This document shows, one piece after another, positions 24,034 through 33,380 of a DNA stretch of 39,644 nucleotides. How positions within the stretch are numbered: the first letter of the stretch is position 1; each line of letters opens with the position of its first letter. Made by a program: the position numbers and the translations under genes. The stretch is from Polytrichum commune (Eukaryota; Streptophyta; Polytrichopsida; Polytrichales; Polytrichaceae): the NCBI GenBank assembly GCA_950295325.1, contig OX485807.1, positions 50,210,796 to 50,250,439 on the forward strand, written 5' to 3'. The notes beneath the pieces are model-generated. The model was given only the letters and a program-made list of their open reading frames with translations, ran no database searches and was not told where the DNA came from.

Positions 24034-24079
24034 TCTGTCCTAGCTGCAGCTGTGGTTGAGCAGCAAACATTGTACAAAG
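24034..24079 (+). other. Possible 46-base 5' exon of the ParB-like gene
   Basis: The sequence between TTAATTTGCAG and AAAG|GTAAGT has a strong acceptor and a near-consensus donor. It has no ATG, so it would be a noncoding leader exon spliced to the acceptor at 24916-24918. The intron so defined (24080-24918) holds palindrome cluster B. Confidence 0.45.
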
Positions 24080-24328
24080 GTAAGTGTTTCTAGTACATTG
24101 CAAATTGAAATGGAACATTCTTCTTAGTTTGGAGTAAAGAATCTGCTATTGCAATGCAACACCTGATATATTCTAATTTGGAGTGCAAATCCATGTTGCA
24201 TTCCAAGTAAAGATGAACATTGCACATGAATGGAATGCAACAAAAAACTTGTTCCGAAAATTTCGGAGCAATATCCAGAAACACAGCAATTGTGCAAAGT
24301 AATTAAATTCAGAGTAATTAAAAAATGG

Positions 24329-24865
24329 CCTGAAGTTTACGGACGCGCGTCCGTAAACTTCAGGGAACCCTGGGAATATGCATCGCACTATGTGTGAACA
24401 GTTTACGGACGCACGTCCATAAATTGTAGATATATTTAAAAAGAACTATTTAAAAACATGAGACGTCCGTAAACTTGAGATATCTAAGTACACTAAATGT
24501 GATACATGATACATGTGCAGAGTTTACGGACGCGCGTCCGTAAACTAGGCAGCAAAAACTATGAAAATCTCAGAGTATAATACATGTCATGGGTTTTCAA
24601 AATAAGTTCTACAAAATATACAAGTTCTACACAACAAAAATGAACTTATTTTTCAAGAATTTACGGACGCACGTCCGTAAATTAGGGCTACATAATAATA
24701 AAGAACATATTATATTCATGGAATATAGAAATAGAAACTTTTGGATGATATATGTGCAGAGTTTACGGACGTGCGTCCGTAAACTTGACATGTACTATAA
24801 CATAATACATAACCACATTATATAGGAAAGGGTACGCAAAGGTTTACGACCGCGCGTTCGTAAGA
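24329..24865. promoter_or_regulatory. Palindrome cluster B, upstream of the ParB-like gene
   Basis: Palindromes at 24329-24364, 24401-24424, 24521-24546, 24658-24683, 24760-24785 and 24841-24864, and a half-site at 24463-24475. The copy at 24329 is a perfect 36-base palindrome; the one at 24521 is perfect over 26. Central bases vary (GCGC, GCAC, GTGC) while the arms stay fixed. The cluster ends about 55 bp before the ParB-like start codon, mirroring cluster A in front of the DUF7869 gene. It is probably within a leader intron. Confidence 0.7.
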
Positions 24866-24918
24866 TAGGCTCTGCATCCCCAGACCTTAATACTGACTTG
24901 TATATTTTACATTTGCAG

Positions 24919-27900
24919 ATGGAATCTACAAAAAGACCCGCTATTGATATATTCGCAGAGCTTGTCCATCCTCCGCTTCCAAAAGCCATCAAAGACATAA
25001 GCCACAACGACCATTACAAGCCACGCGAAGACATTGTAGATAACTGGACAGTTATTGTAGAAAAAGACGAAAAGGATATATTTGTCCTTAGATTTGCCTA
25101 TCAAATAAAAGCAGATATACATGAATCCGAGAAGTGGATGAAGGTAAAAAACTGGACGGTAGAGTGTGCGATAGCCCAAGGTGATTATGTTGTCATTGAC
25201 CTTGAAAAGAAAAATGATAGGATCACATTCATTTTGCACGAGTTGTACCATCCGTTCAACAAAAATGAATGTGAAAATGCCAGCCCAGATGCGTCTTGCT
25301 TCAATTTACAGAATGAATTCCAAGACTATGCATGCAATGCACCCTGGACGGGTAAACGGCTTGGACGTCTCTTGAACAATGTCACAAGAGTAATTTGGGC
25401 CTTACTGGAAGCCAAGAAAGGAAAAGCGAAACCAGTTCCTGAACGACCTAAACGTGTTTCTAAACACGTGCCAGAAGCCTCGAGACCCTCACAGAGTGGG
25501 GCATCAAGAGGGAGCAAGCAGACCAGTAAACGCTCCCACTCACAGATGGAGTCGTCAGAGCTAACAGAGGGTCCAGATGTGAGCTCTACTCTTACTGTCG
25601 CACCACTCCTGAAGAAAGGACAACGCCCTGACGCCGAACTTTCCACAAAAAATTTCCAAGAGTTCGACGAGAAGACAAAGGGCTGCTGGCCACTTGGAAG
25701 ATATTTCACGTTTGATGTGGATGTCTACAAATGCCACAAGGGCACGGAGAGTATGAATACTAGTGCCAAAGAAGAGACCGGGGTGTGGTGGCAAATGAAT
25801 AACATTATGAACAACCCCAAATTTGATAGGCAAACCATATGTGTGATACCAAAGGATCCTGTGGTTGAAGTCACAGCGCAAAACTGGCCAATTATCAAAG
25901 ATGGAGAATTCTATATAGTCGACGGCCAACATAGTGTGATGGCTGCAAAAGCTCTCCTAGAGGACGATGAGTGGAAGAGCCCTTTGAAAGAGACAATCCG
26001 ATACTGGAAGGCATTCGTCGTCCATTCCAAAGACTCGAACCAGCTCATCGCAATATCTGCCTTCATGAACCAAGGGAATAAAGTGAGGCAGTTCGAGGCT
26101 TTATGGGCTGCCAACATCGTGGCTGGAAGGACCTTGTGGGTGGAGCACGATTGTCCCCCAAAAGAGAGGGAGAATGCAGTCATCAAGAATCCCAAATGGC
26201 AGGTATGTCTCAGTATAATTTTACAGACGCGCGTCCGTAAACTTCTTCCCATCTCCTTCCAATTCTTTAATTCCTTCGATTTAAACTCTGCTGATTTCTT
26301 GTAATACATGGCATTGCAGACATTCAGCAATGCCATCTTGACAAAGTTCTCCAGCATTGACTTGAAGACAAGCAGCATGAAGACGGTGCAGGAGCTGAAG
26401 GGGGAACTTAAGCTCATCACCGCCACAGAAGAGACATGGGCAATTTGGTTGCGCCTATTCGATGCCCACAACAACGGAGACCTTATCAATACGGATGCAG
26501 AGGACACGTACAAGAGCGACTCGAAGGTTAAGGTGCCACCTATCCTGAGAGAGTTCTTTCATCCCCTCCAAGGATTGCTCGACTCCGAACTGTACAGAGC
26601 GGCACAACACATCCTATTGGAGACTCCGAGGAGGACACTGCCCTACCCCAAAATCTTCCTGAAGCGGCCGAAGCCTTCTACGTACCACATTAAGGAATGG
26701 TGCGAATATAGGAAGAAGAAGACCATGGCTATAAGGGAAATTAGCAAGCTGCTGCCCTCCCACAACCTCACTGATACAGATGGTGAAATACTGTGGGAAA
26801 ACTGGAGGACGCTCAAGGAGGAGTATCACATCAATGGGGTCTCCATGCGATCATTGATAAGAGGCGCATCTCCCTTCCTAGCCCAAAGATCTAGGAGGAA
26901 CGAGAAGAAAGGGTCTATCGACGAAAGAGAGACGGCGTTGTACGTCCATTTCTTTGACAGAAAAAAGAAAGCAAAATTCGAAGGGGTCGCAAGATTCTGC
27001 ACTGTTACAACGGCCTTGAAGTTTGGCACATGGGACACACATGCTTCAAGAGCCTCTGTGAGAGATGACCCCCGGGGTTGTCCGTTTGCGCTATTTGATT
27101 TCCGTGCATTTCCCGGATCTTGGAGACAAAACGCTAGCGGGACCGCTTTCTATGACAACTTCTTCAAGGCCTTCAAGAGCTATCGGTCGCCTGCCCTCTT
27201 CGAGCCAAATGAGTGGCTCTGGATCGTAGATCAAGAGAGGTCCGCATCGGTCGTCCAGCTTTACACATCGACGATGAACCTCCAATACGATCTTTACCAC
27301 AGCACATACATCCCCGCGAAGACGGAAGGGATCAGTGTTACTGAAGAGGCAAGAGGGGCGAAGCAGGTCGGGGCTTTGGCACTTTATTTCTTGACACACA
27401 AGTCTTCACCAAGTGGGCGGATGCCTATCAAAGCGCAAAACGTGTTCAAGAAAGTATACTCATTGCCACCACCACACCCAAAGGAACTTGTCGCGGAGAC
27501 TATGTATGCAATCTACCCGGCGTACGAGCTCCAAATGGATTTGTATATTGGAGTCTTGAAGGCTGTGACTGTGATGAGTGAAACAGTTTACAACGTCTTC
27601 GGAGGCACCAAATTTGTTTATGCGGCATTGGTAAGTACTTGTATGCACCTCTTTCCATGCTTCATCTGAATTGAAATTTACAGCCACGCGTCCGTAACAT
27701 TGGCCACACAAATATGCAGTGTAAATTTACGGCCGCGCGTCCGTAAATTGCAGTGCTTCATGATTATATTTATCCTCATACTTGCTCGCAACAATGGAAT
27801 GACTATAATTTCTTTGTTTTGGTGCAGATGCTTGGGTTGCAGGTAAATTCGTTTGTGAAGGCTCGCGACATGGATGAGGCGAATACTCATAGGGTTCTTG

Positions 27901-29299
27901 CCTCGAAAATGGATATCGAAGACATCATCGATGTCCTTACCCCCCATCCTGTGGTGCCTCTTGCCTCAAGAGAAGAGGGAACTCCTGCGACGGAGTGGGA
28001 CAGTGACGGAGACCAAGAGCCCGTCTCCCCAAGAGAGCAGCCAGCCAGACAAGATCACGTGCCCGGCCTTGTTCGTGATCCTGTTCATCCTCATCAATTT
28101 GTCTTGGGCGAAGACCACATGGATACAGAAGGGGCGCAGGAAGACTTCACTCCAATAAGGGTCCATCCTACCCCTATTTCCTCTCCCTTTGGGACTCCCA
28201 CTTCTCGAGTTGGGTTTCCTTCCACTGCGGGAGTCCATCGCGTGTTGCTGGGCTTATGGCAAAGAAGGATGTGGACGTTGCGACAGAAGCCGGATGCACA
28301 GCCTCATCTGGAGGGGGATCTGAACAGGCAGAGCTACCACCTATGGAGGGTAGAGATGTGCTGGAGTTGATTTTGAGGCCGGATATCGCCTCATACCGTG
28401 AGAGTCGTCGACAGAGGAAGAAGACTCCTTACAACGAGTACCCTGAAGGCGCCGTCTTGGAACTCTCCGATGAAGACAAGGATGAGGTTAGGATGTACAA
28501 TGCCCTCTCTGCGTTGCCTTCTGAACCTGGCAAGGTGAAGAAAGAGCCGATGTCTGTGGCCGAATTGGACGAGAAACTGGAGAAGAGAATGAAGGAAGAG
28601 CTTGACCAACGGCTTCGAGAAGCTAACGAGGAGCACGCCAGAAAGATGGCCGCCATCCAAGCTGAGATGGAGGAGGCTAGGTTGGAATCTGCTCGAAGGC
28701 ACGCCGATCTCATGGCTCAAAATCAACAATTCTTGGCCCAGAGCCAACAATTTATGAGCCTCATGCAGAGCTTGCAAGCAAGACCCCCAGTAATGTATGC
28801 AGCTCCCGAAGCCGGCATGTCGATGCCTCCCACTCTCATGCGGCCTCCGTCTAGTAGCCATACGGTGTACATACCAGAGCATACCTATCCAGCCCCCGCC
28901 TTGTATTTCCCGCCCTCTCCCCAGGTTGCCGACACCCCAGAGCCCTCCTCTCATAGCGTACAAGAGGAGGAGAGACCTGCACGTTATACGGCAGGTGCTC
29001 ACGAGAAAGGCACCATTGAAGACATCACAACCATTGGCAGCCAAGAAGATGAAGATATGCGGGGCAGCCAAGAGGATGAACATATGCAGGGCAGCCAAGA
29101 AGATGAACATATGCGGGGCAGCCAAGACACCACAGATGAAGATCAACCTCATGTCGATACCCAGGGGTCGCAAGCGGCTGGAGGCGCCTTGGTGGTGGAG
29201 GATAGCATGCACAATTTTGCGGACGCGCGTCCGGAACCTATGCCCACGATGGGGCCTGGTGAGGGAGGCACTGCTGGCGAGGGCCTCTCCGCTGAAGAG
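24919..29299 (+). CDS. ParB-like domain protein with methyltransferase-like segment and coiled coil (one frameshift)
   Basis: Inferred exons: 24919-26202, 26320-27630 and 27828-29299, all phase 0, with donors CAG|GTATGT and TTG|GTAAGT and acceptors TTGCAG and GTGCAG. The start is the ATG right after an acceptor. The first 428 residues hold a basic linker (about 165-220) and a ParB/Srx-type motif, IVDGQHSVMAAKALL, at about residue 333. The second exon contains CPFALFDFRAF (about 682) and SETVYNVFGGTKFVYAAL (about 850-865), which resembles motif I (F-x-G-x-T/G) of N4/N6 DNA methyltransferases, but no D/NPPY is seen. The third exon has a frame change between about 28200 and 28256, so this copy may be damaged, or a small intron is missed. 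Next come a long charged coiled coil (28550-28780), a Pro-rich stretch and GSQEDEHM repeats. The donor at 29299 (GAG|GTAATC) matches the phase of the FCP1-like exon at 29640. Palindromes occupy both introns. In bacteria ParB-like domains fused to DNA methylases are common in phage and mobile DNA. Confidence 0.6.
26219..26242. repeat. Palindrome copy in intron 1 of the ParB-like gene
   Basis: Reads TTTACAGACGCGCGTCCGTA plus AAC, one arm mismatch. It sits 17 bases after the donor in a 117-bp intron. Confidence 0.8.
27677..27749. repeat. Two palindrome copies in intron 2 of the ParB-like gene
   Basis: An eroded copy at 27677-27698 (ACAGCCACGCGTCCGTAA) and a nearly perfect one at 27724-27749 (TTACGGCCGCGCGTCCGTAA), both within the intron 27631-27827. 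Confidence 0.8.
29036..29125 (+). repeat. 27-bp coding repeat (GSQEDEHM-x)
   Basis: Three and a third in-frame copies of a nine-residue unit in the acidic tail of the ParB-like protein: GSQEDEDMR, GSQEDEHMQ, GSQEDEHMR, GSQD. Length stays a multiple of three, as expected if selection or very recent slippage kept the frame. Confidence 0.85.
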
Positions 29300-29350
29300 G
29301 TAATCCACCTTTGAGCTTGCCTCCCACGTTACGGACGCGCGTCCGAAACT
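29213..29350. repeat. Palindrome copies in the last ParB exon and the following intron
   Basis: One copy (29217-29236, TTGCGGACGCGCGTCCGGAA) falls inside the open frame and is translated as FADARPEP. A second (29328-29350, TTACGGACGCGCGTCCGAAA) lies in the next intron or 3' flank. Confidence 0.75.
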
Positions 29351-29639
29351 TCCTTGTCTGCCAACTTCGTGGCGTGTGCATATTGTCGAGTTCGATGCTC
29401 AGCTTCGCCCGGCGGGTGGATGCAATTTTGCCAGTATAGATTCAATTAGTTTTAGGGGAGACCTTTTGTGACAATGTAAATTATTCGCGAAATGTATTAA
29501 ACCAATCACATTAATACAAATTTTTTGAACTGCGTATTCGTATGCTTTTTGCCTTATATTTGTTTGTTGAGTTTGTGCATGCTTGTCAATTGGTTTTCAT
29601 GGGTAGTACCATTCACCTAGATAGTATTTTCCATCACAG

Positions 29640-30407
29640 GGTCCATCGGAGATATGTCGCAACCCCGCTGAAAGACCAAGCCGGCCCATGAGGAAACCGT
29701 TTATAATATTTGACCTCAATGGGGTGCTTTGTCATTCCATGCATATCTCCAATAGTGCGTCGAAGGGTCCCTTCCGTAGTCCACAAGACATGGATTACGG
29801 CGGACAGTTCAATACTCTCATTAACAAGAAGGTTGTACGGGCCCGGCCGGGGTTGAGGTGCTTCCTTCGTGATGTCCTTGGCTTGGCCCATGTCATCATA
29901 TGGAGCTCTATGCTCATGGACAACACGAAGGCCATCGTCGGTTTCCTTTTCCGAGATCTCGCAATGCCATGCTTGCTTCTCGGTCAAGAACACTGTGATG
30001 ACCTTTATGACCGTAATGGGAACATTGTACCCAAGGTCGGAGGAGGCCGAGGGCCTCAATTCCTAAAGGTACTGAGGAAGAACCTTTGGGTGGGCGTCCC
30101 TATGTTGGAGGGGGTGCCCCACGGTTGTTGGCCCACCCCGGAGAACACGCTCCTCATTGACGACAGCCCGGCAAAGAGTATTCTCAATCCCCCGGGCAGT
30201 TGCATATTCCCGGATCCTTGGGAGAGTGATAGAAATGACAACTTTCTAGAGAATGAACTAGGACCCTACATTAGGAGGCTTGCCTATCACCCCAGAAGTG
30301 TCCCGGATTTTGTCCTCTCCAACCCCATTGGCAATAGGCCTCTAGGCCCAAGAGATGAGGAATTTAGGAGGTTGTACGGCTATGCCAAACTCAATAAATT
30401 AATATGA
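29640..30407 (+). CDS. FCP1-like HAD-fold protein or C-terminal exon of the ParB-like gene
   Basis: Open from the acceptor CATCACAG at 29632-29639 to TGA at 30407; the first ATG, 29688, gives 239 residues. Motifs of the FCP1/SCP family of HAD phosphatases are visible: FDLNGVLCH at the start (the usual DxDx(T/V) with the second Asp replaced by Asn), RPGLRCFLRD, VIIWSSM (motif II Ser), KVLRKNLW (motif III Lys) and LLIDDSPAKS (motif IV). Replacement of the general acid/base Asp is also seen in plant FCP1-like paralogues, and suggests reduced or absent phosphatase activity. The acceptor is in the same phase (0) as the donor at 29299, so this may be the last exon of the ParB-like gene rather than a separate gene; a palindrome lies in the intron. 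The reading frame is intact. Confidence 0.65.
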   Translation, partial: GPSEICRNPAERPSRPMRKPFIIFDLNGVLCHSMHISNSASKGPFRSPQDMDYGGQFNTLINKKVVRARPGLRCFLRDVLGLAHVIIWSSMLMDNTKAIVGFLFRDLAMPCLLLGQEHCDDLYDRNGNIVPKVGGGRGPQFLKVLRKNLWVGVPMLEGVPHGCWPTPENTLLIDDSPAKSILNPPGSCIFPDPWESDRNDNFLENELGPYIRRLAYHPRSVPDFVLSNPIGNRPLGPRDEEFRRLYGYAKLNKLI

Positions 30408-30495
30408 TAACTGCTTTTTGGGTTTGTACTTGGACTCTCCATGTTTATATCTAACATTTCTCCCCGTATTTTGTAAATGTATTTTTGTGTCTTAG

Positions 30496-31380
30496 TTGCC
30501 TCACCAAGGATCCCAAAGTCTCGTCCATGGCATGTGTGCATCTAAACCGGGCCCCAGCTCCCCTTCCATCGGTGTGACCGACATTTCAATGCCTTCACTA
30601 TTTCAATTTTCTGCCGTCGATGCCGCCTCTGCTGTTGATTACTCCAAAGACTCGGGGTTTGAAGACGGAGTTGTCGATAGTCCTCCTCCAAAGGTTGCAA
30701 AACTCAATTACGCTCCATCTCCATCTCCATCTCCCCTCCGCAATGAGAAGCACGTTCGAAACCCGCGGTCGACCAGACGCCTTTGTATGGATGAACCCCA
30801 AATTGGTGTCCCGGCGTTTACGAGCGTCCCTGTTGTGCTTGTGGCCCCCCTCGATGTCGCAGAAGCTCAAACCACTGCCCCGCAGGCCAAGGTGCCCAAT
30901 TATTGGCATTCTCAAGTTTTTTCTTCATGATTTCCGTGGATTAGTGCATTTCATATTATTGGGTTTTTCGGACTTCCATCCGTAACTTATACTAACCCAC
31001 ATCATTATATGTATTTATGGTCATTGTTTCAGACCCCAATACACATGAATGTGGGCCGTTCATCCTCGACTTCGTCATTGGATAGGCGAACACTGAAGAC
31101 TGCTTCTTGTGAGTCTGATCGTTGTTTGGCCCTACGGAAGAGTGAAAGACGTTCGTTTTCCCAATCGCATTCGTATTCCACTTATTCGGTAGGGGGTCGG
31201 CAAATATGGGCAAATGGCACATATTCGGGGTCGACAAATACACAAGGTTTTAGCCGCGGACCCGAGATCTTTAGAGCCATGGAGGCCATGAAAGCAAAAG
31301 AACGTGAAACGGCCATAAATGCTAATAATAGTATTGCAAAAGCAAAAGTAGTGAGTCGTAATCATGATCCGAACGTATAG
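30496..31380 (+). CDS. Ser-rich protein of unknown function, two exons
   Basis: After an acceptor TGTCTTAG a frame opens at 30496 (first ATG 30532), runs to AAG at 30891, and continues after a 141-bp intron (TTTCAG at 31027-31032) from 31033 to TAG at 31380. The phase agrees (0). The product from the ATG is about 236 residues: Ser/Pro-rich, with a likely disordered first half (PSPSPSPLRNEK), basic patches (RKSERRS) and a short helical C-terminus (EIFRAMEAMKAKERETA). No domain is recognised. It may be the 3' part of a longer transcript with the FCP1-like exon. It is the last gene before the right inverted end at 31696. A weak palindrome-like site in the intron (30962-30985) may be an eroded copy. 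Confidence 0.5.
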
Positions 31381-31661
31381 GCTATATTAACATACATGTA
31401 GTTGTGGAATTATGTTTCTAGGACTTTCGCCTAATATTGGATATTCCACTTGTATTTTGTACTTCAACCCCTATTCAATAAATATGATATTGATTTTCCA
31501 TATGCAAATGTTTTCATATATCCCATTTTCTTATTTTTATGTGTGGTTCCATGCATTTGAGTCTCTTATTTGTTTCCAAAACTGGGAACATAGCATATTT
31601 TTAGTGTTTTCCTTCCTACAAATGTGAAAGCCACGTCCTTAAATAGTCTCAAAATCAACAA

Positions 31662-31696
31662 AAAGTCTCCAATTACCGAATATAGTGTTTTAAGTA
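31662..31696 (-). repeat. Right inverted terminal repeat of the 16.6-kb element
   Basis: Complement of 15096-15130 with a single mismatch (G for T after TATTCG). Outside it, AGTCA words typical of the surrounding CACTA element resume at once. Confidence 0.6.
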
Positions 31697-31759
31697 ACTG
31701 CTGAATTGGAAGTGCTTACATGTGATGACTATAGTTAGTCACATTGTGAAAATACTTAA

Positions 31760-33380
31760 CTAATTAGTCACAACTTTAGGAACAATGTCTATATCAAAAT
31801 TGTGGTTGCGATAGACACTTTGTACCTTTGTACATTTTGCTGTACCTTTCTTGGGGGGCCGTTTTCCTCCGTCATCCCCTTTGCCGTCCTTCTTTTTCAG
31901 TGCCTTCACATCAATTGTCTTGGCTCTTGGAGGTGGTTGCTTCTCCTCCACAACCTTCTCTTTACCACCCCTCCTTGTTTCCACAGGAGCTTTGCCAATC
32001 TTCTCGGAATCTTTTTCCACATAGTGTTTAGTTCGTAATTTCCTAAGCTGAAGCGGTTCCTGGATTCCAATTTGTAGCTTCTGCAACTCCGTGGCCCTCG
32101 GCCTCTTCTTCGGAGTTCCTAGGCCAACTTCTTTGTCACCTGCAACATCTTGGGTTGCCTTCTCCCTTGAGCCCGAGCTTACCTCCTCGTCATTTTCTTT
32201 CTCCAATTCTGGAACCTCCTGCTGTGATGGACTTCCGTCATCTGCCTTCCGTTTCTTCCCTTGCACAGAGTATCCAACTGTCCCATTCAGTCAACAATAG
32301 ATAGCATTCCACTAAAAAGCCAACTTTACGAGAATTAAGTCCCAAACTCAATATGAATGAGCTACATGAAGTCACCTTTTGCGCATCAGGTGTGTGTGCG
32401 TGTCCCACAGGAGCTTTGTCATTTTCGGAAGAACCTTCTCTTGAATCTCCTTTTGATTTTGACTCGGCCACTTTCTGGATTGGGACCTACAAAACATGGG
32501 CAACAACGCGTAGTTAAGGTTTAGGGTTGCAGCAATGAACAAAAAAAACTCACCAACGCAAATGAGCTTCAACTATGTAGAGACCCGTACCGATTTCAGC
32601 AAACACTCCGATGTGCTCTGCTGAAGTCCGCCCAATCTTTGTGAAGCTGTCATATTCTCTCCCGAAGATTGATCCGGAGCCATGCTATCCATGTTCGGAG
32701 TTGACTGCCTCTGCAAGATGGATGAAGGCCACTGCACATTGCAAATATTAGGGTCTACTGGAACTGGGATGTTTAGGGCTGTCATGATAGCCTTCACACT
32801 TGCCTCTATCCCATTCATTCGGGTATAAAAGTCGCGCTTCATTGATTTTACTTCCATGGCGAGGGATGGAGGCGACATCTACACTCGGCTTGCGCTTGCA
32901 GATATGTGGGACACATTTGAAGTGCCTACAGGTTGCTTCTTGCGAGCCTTTTGTCGTTGCATCTCGGATTCAATCTCCTCATAACTTGGATCTCGTTGCA
33001 ACTCTACTGCCTGCAGTAAGACCATCTTCCATTTCATTGCATTAATCAGACATTAATCCATTACATTGTTTCATATAATCGCATAAACATGTTGTCAAGT
33101 AGGCATGAACTTCATGACGAGGTGATTACAACTAGACTACAAGTTGACTAGAACCTGCCTACAACGTGAGTAGATGTTGTCTAACATGTTACTAGGACGT
33201 CCGTAGATGTTGACTTTGCCATGAATTCAATGTGACTACAGCACGACTAGAGGTTGACGAAGAAGAGTTACTTACCAGATGTGCAGTGACCTCCCCCTCG
33301 GACTTGCCAGCATGAGAAAGCCGCTTCAGTTGAGCTCGATGTGAGCCCAAAATGATGCCCACATGTGTTGTTAACACTTG
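31760..33380 (-). pseudogene. Plant transposase (Ptta/En/Spm)-type protein, C-terminal exons, with a stop
   Basis: Minus-strand exons inferred from splice sites: about 33380-33276 (donor CTG|GTAAGT), 33010-32591 (acceptor TTACTGCAG, donor TCG|GTACGG), 32486-32376 (donor AAG|GTGACT) and about 32259-31760. The join across the first intron reads GKSEGEVTAHLAVELQRDPS followed by YEEIESEMQRQKARKK, the typical end of the Ptta/En/Spm plant transposase domain. The tail is basic and low-complexity (KKRPRATE, RRGGKEKVVEEKQ). A TAG at 32879-32881 interrupts the frame; CAG to TAG would explain it. The gene probably continued into the exon at 14968-14750 before the 16.6-kb insertion. Exons 5' of 33380 are missing. 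Confidence 0.55.

Larger units (their letters stand above)
15096..31696. mobile_element. Putative 16.6-kb DNA transposon with inverted ends and dispersed palindromes
   Basis: A 35-base sequence at 15096-15130 (TACTTAAAACACTATATTCG...) recurs as its complement at 31662-31696 with one mismatch, and weaker similarity continues inwards for about 40 bases. Between them lie a leftward DUF7869 gene, a rightward ParB-like/FCP1-like gene, a small Ser-rich gene, and all convincing copies of the palindrome with core ACGGACGCGCGTCCGT. The block falls between two parts of a CACTA gene on the same strand, as an insertion would. No clear target-site duplication was found next to the ends, which weakens the case; the true ends may be slightly further out or one may have been altered. 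The superfamily is unknown. Confidence 0.5.
13636..33380 (-). mobile_element. Decayed CACTA (En/Spm)-like element, split by a large insertion
   Basis: The left end at 13636 reads CACTATGCCAAAAACAAGC, a typical CACTA terminus, preceded by GGT as possible 3-bp target duplication. Inside it is a zone dense in AGTCA/TGACT words (13640-14440), as expected of CACTA subterminal transposase-binding repeats. A minus-strand gene is present in two parts, 33380-31760 and 14968-14750. The same AGTCA words flank the junctions (15035-15050, 31727-31775) and reappear at 33120-33260. The block at 15096-31696 is best read as an insertion between the two parts. I could not find the opposite terminus (ending GGCATAGTG), so the right limit given is only the last recognisable exon. 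Confidence 0.5.

Noticed and set aside
19054-24865. CRISPR-like array
   Set aside because: Palindromic repeats separated by unique sequence, but spacing ranges from about 70 to several hundred bases, copies also occur singly in introns, and the context is a eukaryotic nuclear genome without cas genes.
28391-29308. Long minus-strand ORF of 305 residues
   Set aside because: It lies antisense to the coiled-coil exon of the ParB-like gene; the plus-strand product has a clear coiled coil and coding repeats, the antisense one is an irregular mixture.
33194-33206. GGACGTCCGTAGATG as a palindrome copy outside the large element
   Set aside because: Only a short central part matches and the A/T arms are missing; treated as chance.
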